Source: an uncultured Bacteroidales bacterium | GTDB lineage: Bacteria > Bacteroidota > Bacteroidia > Bacteroidales > Paludibacteraceae | Length of the DNA: 59,785 nucleotides | NCBI GenBank assembly: GCA_900318245.1 | Contig: ONJT01000010.1 | Coordinates: forward strand, 1 to 59,785 | Reading direction: 5' to 3' | Part shown: positions 57,944 through 59,785 of the stretch, piece by piece | Layout of the letters: every line of letters starts with the position of its first letter | Position numbering within the stretch: the first letter of the stretch is position 1 | Translations under genes and position numbers: made by a program | The notes under the pieces: model-generated | The model's input: only the letters and a program-made list of their open reading frames with translations | The model's database searches: none | What the model was told of the DNA's origin: nothing

Positions 57944-58369
57944 TTATTCTTCTTTCCAGTTATCCTCGGTCGGGTGCTGTTTCTTTGCTAAGCGCAATTC
58001 TACGAGGAAAGAACAGAGCATTCCAATACCGACGCCGAAGGCGATGATGAGCCAAAAATAGATGCTTTTTGTACTAATATCCGCAAGCCAGTTGATACCT
58101 GCTCCGAGACCGACACCGAGCAACATGCAGGCGGTGCGAAGTGTGCCGAGATCAATCGTGCCGGGCTTTGGCGCTTTCTTCGGTTCGTCGATGAGCAGTT
58201 TGGCCGTTTCCGGATCCGTCTTGTTCTCAATAATAAGTTGACGAATCTCTTTCTGCTGCTGGTCCTTCTTCATCTTCTTGAGGAAGACCATGATAACGAC
58301 GACGATAGGCAAACCAAAAATAAAAATAATGGCAATGATACCAACTAAATTATCAGGTATATATTCCAT
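57944..58369 (-). CDS. DUF6249 domain-containing membrane protein
   Basis: A 141-residue protein with an N-terminal membrane segment (LVGIIAIIFIFGLPIVVVIMV), a charged cytoplasmic linker (KKMKKDQQQKEIRQLIIENK, then KPGTIDLG) and two C-terminal segments (ACMLLGVGLGAGINWL; IYFWLIIAFGVGIGMLCSFL). This is the DUF6249 layout found next to ECF sigma/anti-sigma genes in Bacteroidota. Its upstream region holds a copy of the box found before the sigma gene, so it is probably a direct target of that sigma factor. Biochemical role unknown. Confidence 0.8.
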   Translation of the reverse strand: MEYIPDNLVGIIAIIFIFGLPIVVVIMVFLKKMKKDQQQKEIRQLIIENKTDPETAKLLIDEPKKAPKPGTIDLGTLRTACMLLGVGLGAGINWLADISTKSIYFWLIIAFGVGIGMLCSFLVELRLAKKQHPTEDNWKEE

Positions 58370-58439
58370 AATACTAAAAATTTTAATTGTTTAACAATGT
58401 TTGTTTGGGGAGTTGACTAGTATGCTCCTCTATTTGTAT

Positions 58440-58467
58440 GATACGCGGAGTGCGAAAAGGTTACACC
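58440..58467 (-). promoter_or_regulatory. Predicted ECF sigma promoter of the DUF6249 gene
   Basis: Minus strand: GGTGTAACCTTTT (58455-58467), 10 bases, GTATC (58440-58444). Identical box and spacing as before the sigma gene at 59309-59336. The -35 box overlaps the stop codon of the preceding gene; the start codon lies about 70 bases downstream. Confidence 0.75.
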
Positions 58468-58769
58468 TCCGGCGAGAAATAATGTAAACGTTGCGCAGCC
58501 AGAGCAAGGACGGTAGCAATCGGCAGGGCGATACTCAGAACCCGTAATGGTTCCGGCATCTCTGGCATAAAGACGAAAAGTGCATAGATATACACCACTA
58601 CCGCTACCGGCAGACCGAAACAAATGCCTAAAAGCTTCGCCCATTTACGAACAGCTTTCAGGCGCAAGTCACGACGCACAGTGCGCATGACGGTAGCGTT
58701 AATCTGCGCTATTTCCGGTTGCCGCTTGGCGCTTTCGCGCAGTAAGATGTCTAATTCTTGATCGGTCAT
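58461..58769 (-). CDS. Small membrane protein, probable anti-sigma factor
   Basis: A 102-residue protein. The N-terminal half is a soluble helical part (MTDQELDILLRESAKRQPEI); two hydrophobic segments follow (LLGICFGLPVAVVVYIYALF and PLRVLSIALPIATVLALAAQ). It overlaps the ECF sigma gene by four bases (ATGA), the classic arrangement of a sigma factor with its membrane-bound partner. No zinc-binding HxxxCxxC motif is seen, so if it is an anti-sigma factor it is of a non-ZAS type. Function is inferred from context. Confidence 0.65.
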   Translation of the reverse strand: MTDQELDILLRESAKRQPEIAQINATVMRTVRRDLRLKAVRKWAKLLGICFGLPVAVVVYIYALFVFMPEMPEPLRVLSIALPIATVLALAAQRLHYFSPEV

Positions 58770-59296
58770 GATTGCATTTTCCTTTTTATTCGTTCGCGTA
58801 TGCGGTACATGCGTACCTTGATGTTATTCTCTGTTTGCCCGAGTTGTTGGGCGATGGTTTGCAACGGGAGGTTTTCGTAATAGTGCCATTGGATGAGTTG
58901 TCGGTCGGCTTCGGGGAGTTGGGCGATGGCGGCCTCCATGGCTTGTAACTGCAGTTCCCTCTGCTCGTCATAGCTCTCGTCCGGTGCATCGGTGTTCTCA
59001 TCCAGGGGATCGGTCTGCCGTCGTTTCTCTTTCTCGAGCATGCGCAGGGCGATATGATTGGCGATGATGGTGAGCCATGCCCCGAAGTTCTCTCCGCGCC
59101 AACTGTCCAGCTGACGATATGCCTGAATGAACGCCATTTGCGTCACTTCCTGTGCCTCGTCTTCATCTTTCATCAGCCGCAGGGCGGCACCATAGACAGA
59201 GGAAGTATAGCGCTTCATCAGCGTCTCGAACGCACGTGCGTTGTCGTTTTGCAACACCTCGCGTATGAGCTCTATATCCGTTGGATTGATCAGCAT
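58766..59296 (-). CDS. ECF-type RNA polymerase sigma factor
   Basis: A 176-residue sigma-70 family protein of the extracytoplasmic-function group. Region 2 (about 20-88) shows FETLMKRYTSSVYGAALRLM, DEAQEVTQMAFIQAYRQLDS and WLTIIANHIALRML. Region 4 (about 118-172) shows QLPEADRQLIQWHYYENLPL and IAQQLGQTENNIKVRMYRIR, an HTH for the -35 box. Two promoters precede it: a housekeeping one (59358-59389) and a probable self-recognised one (59309-59336). The latter leaves a very short leader before the ATG. Confidence 0.93.
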   Translation of the reverse strand: MLINPTDIELIREVLQNDNARAFETLMKRYTSSVYGAALRLMKDEDEAQEVTQMAFIQAYRQLDSWRGENFGAWLTIIANHIALRMLEKEKRRQTDPLDENTDAPDESYDEQRELQLQAMEAAIAQLPEADRQLIQWHYYENLPLQTIAQQLGQTENNIKVRMYRIRERIKRKMQS

Positions 59297-59308
59297 TTCT
59301 ATAAGGAA

Positions 59309-59336
59309 GATACCCCCCGATCCAAAAGGTTACACC
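59309..59336 (-). promoter_or_regulatory. Predicted autoregulatory ECF sigma promoter
   Basis: Minus strand: GGTGTAACCTTTT (59324-59336), 10 bases, GTATC (59309-59313), 12 bases before the start codon. Same box and spacer length as at 58440-58467. TGTAAC-type -35 boxes are known for ECF sigmas of other groups, which supports the reading. Confidence 0.78.
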
Positions 59337-59357
59337 CCCGAAGCATTTTTTTCGCTG

Positions 59358-59389
59358 CAAAGGTACAACAAAATAATGAAATACGCAAA
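59358..59389 (-). promoter_or_regulatory. Housekeeping promoter upstream of the ECF sigma gene
   Basis: Minus strand: TTTG (59386-59389), 20-base spacer, TACCTTTG (59358-59365); TTTCA 11 bases before TACC. Confidence 0.8.
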
Positions 59390-59398
59390 ACTTGGGCA

Positions 59399-59429
59399 TA
59401 AAAAAAAGAGCCTCTCCGAAGAGAGACTC
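59399..59429 (-). terminator. Intrinsic terminator with UUCG loop after the partial gene
   Basis: On the minus strand GAGTCTCTC, loop TTCG, GAGAGGCTC (59408-59429), then eight or more T (59399-59407). Confidence 0.88.
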
Positions 59430-59448
59430 CATTTCGCCGCGCGGGCGC

Positions 59449-59785
59449 TTACGCTCCTGCGAGTGCTGCGTCGTACGCGTCTCCACAGACTTTCCAGAGG
59501 TACGCTTTCATGGTCTTTTTGCCACCGGCGGTGTCCTTCTGTGCGAGGAAGTTGGTGATGTCGGTCGCCTGCTGCATCAGGTCCTTGCTGCGCGCTTTCA
59601 CCGCTGCTGCTACCGAAGCGAAGCGCGAACGTGCTGCGAGCTCTTTCGCCTGCGGTACCGTCGAGCGAGTTACGGAACTCAAACCGCGGATGTACAGGCG
59701 GTTGCAGTGGGTGTCCTCGGTTGCCGCTACGCGGTGAGTAGCCAGAATCATCTTCTGGTCTGCCGCGTGCTGCGACTTCTTGTTG
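59449..59785 (-). CDS. Alanine- and lysine-rich protein, C-terminal part (cut by window edge)
   Basis: At least 112 residues are open to the window edge; the stop is at 59449-59451 and a strong terminator follows, which supports a real gene. The visible part begins NKKSQHAADQKMILATHRVA and continues with LYIRGLSSVTRSTVPQAKEL, then a helical Ala/Lys-rich segment (FASVAAAVKARSKDLMQQA), and ends YLWKVCGDAYDAALAGA. No domain is recognised. The true start may be only a few codons outside the window. It might be a small nucleic-acid-binding or structural protein, but nothing in the sequence proves this. Confidence 0.6.
   Translation of the reverse strand, partial: NKKSQHAADQKMILATHRVAATEDTHCNRLYIRGLSSVTRSTVPQAKELAARSRFASVAAAVKARSKDLMQQATDITNFLAQKDTAGGKKTMKAYLWKVCGDAYDAALAGA

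Overview
The window reads as chromosomal DNA of a member of the Bacteroidota, most likely order Bacteroidales. The evidence is the promoter type, in which TTTG sits about 20 bases before TAnnTTTG and start codons mostly lack strong Shine-Dalgarno sequences. Marker genes agree: SprA of the type IX secretion system (T9SS), GldG, a PorT-like barrel, the parA-parB-DUF5683-mltD block, a GGGtGRT/NifU-like pair, DUF4861 and DUF6249 proteins. Most of the sequence has a balanced base composition. Two patches (about 2.2-5.1 kb and 34.3-36.0 kb) are visibly AT-richer and look acquired.

Layout. 1-0.8 kb: an iron-sulfur scaffold-like gene followed by a GGGtGRT gene cut by the window edge. 0.9-5.1 kb: an accessory patch with an unrecognised protein, an orphan antitoxin-like HTH protein, small secreted proteins, a lipoprotein, a 153-bp hairpin element and a DUF4160/DUF2442 pair. 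5.2-8.6 kb (minus): NtrC-like regulator, recF and a GHL10 glycosyl hydrolase. 8.8-11.1 kb: a secreted modular protein with a probable T9SS-type tail. 11.3-17.8 kb: a TetR/TolC/MFP/RND/PII-like efflux operon. 17.8-26.4 kb (minus): ruvA, the 2.5k-residue sprA (TTG start) and an NadR-like kinase. 26.6-30.9 kb: thiL, an IspD-like gene, a glycosyltransferase, kdsD and kdsC (Kdo sugar supply for LPS). 31.0-36.9 kb: three inverted 9-bp repeat arrays, then an amidohydrolase, an asparagine-synthase/cytidylyltransferase fusion, LicD, a capsule-type transferase and a GT2, which together look like a route adding a CDP-activated headgroup to a surface glycan.

56.7-36.9 kb (minus) is an almost gapless run of 18 genes starting at a good promoter before murG: murG, AsmA-like, DHH phosphoesterase, PPIase, gldG, LysM/binding protein, beta-barrel, kduI, kduD, DUF4861, GT9, parA, parB, DUF5683, mltD, merR-like, acyltransferase and yfhO. 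It mixes envelope assembly, chromosome segregation and uronate catabolism. 56.8-57.8 kb holds an EamA transporter. 57.9-59.3 kb is an ECF sigma locus in which the same 13-bp box, with the same 10-bp spacer to GTATC, stands before the sigma gene and before the DUF6249 gene. An alanine-rich partial gene closes the window.

The most unusual signals are: short-period (7-, 9-, 11-bp) tandem and inverted arrays that recur both between and inside genes; the ECF promoter pair; the glycan headgroup fusion enzyme; a TGTCA-like element at fixed distance from many promoters; and the long wobble-paired hairpin at 4.35-4.50 kb. No tRNA, rRNA, CRISPR array, insertion sequence or prophage was recognised.
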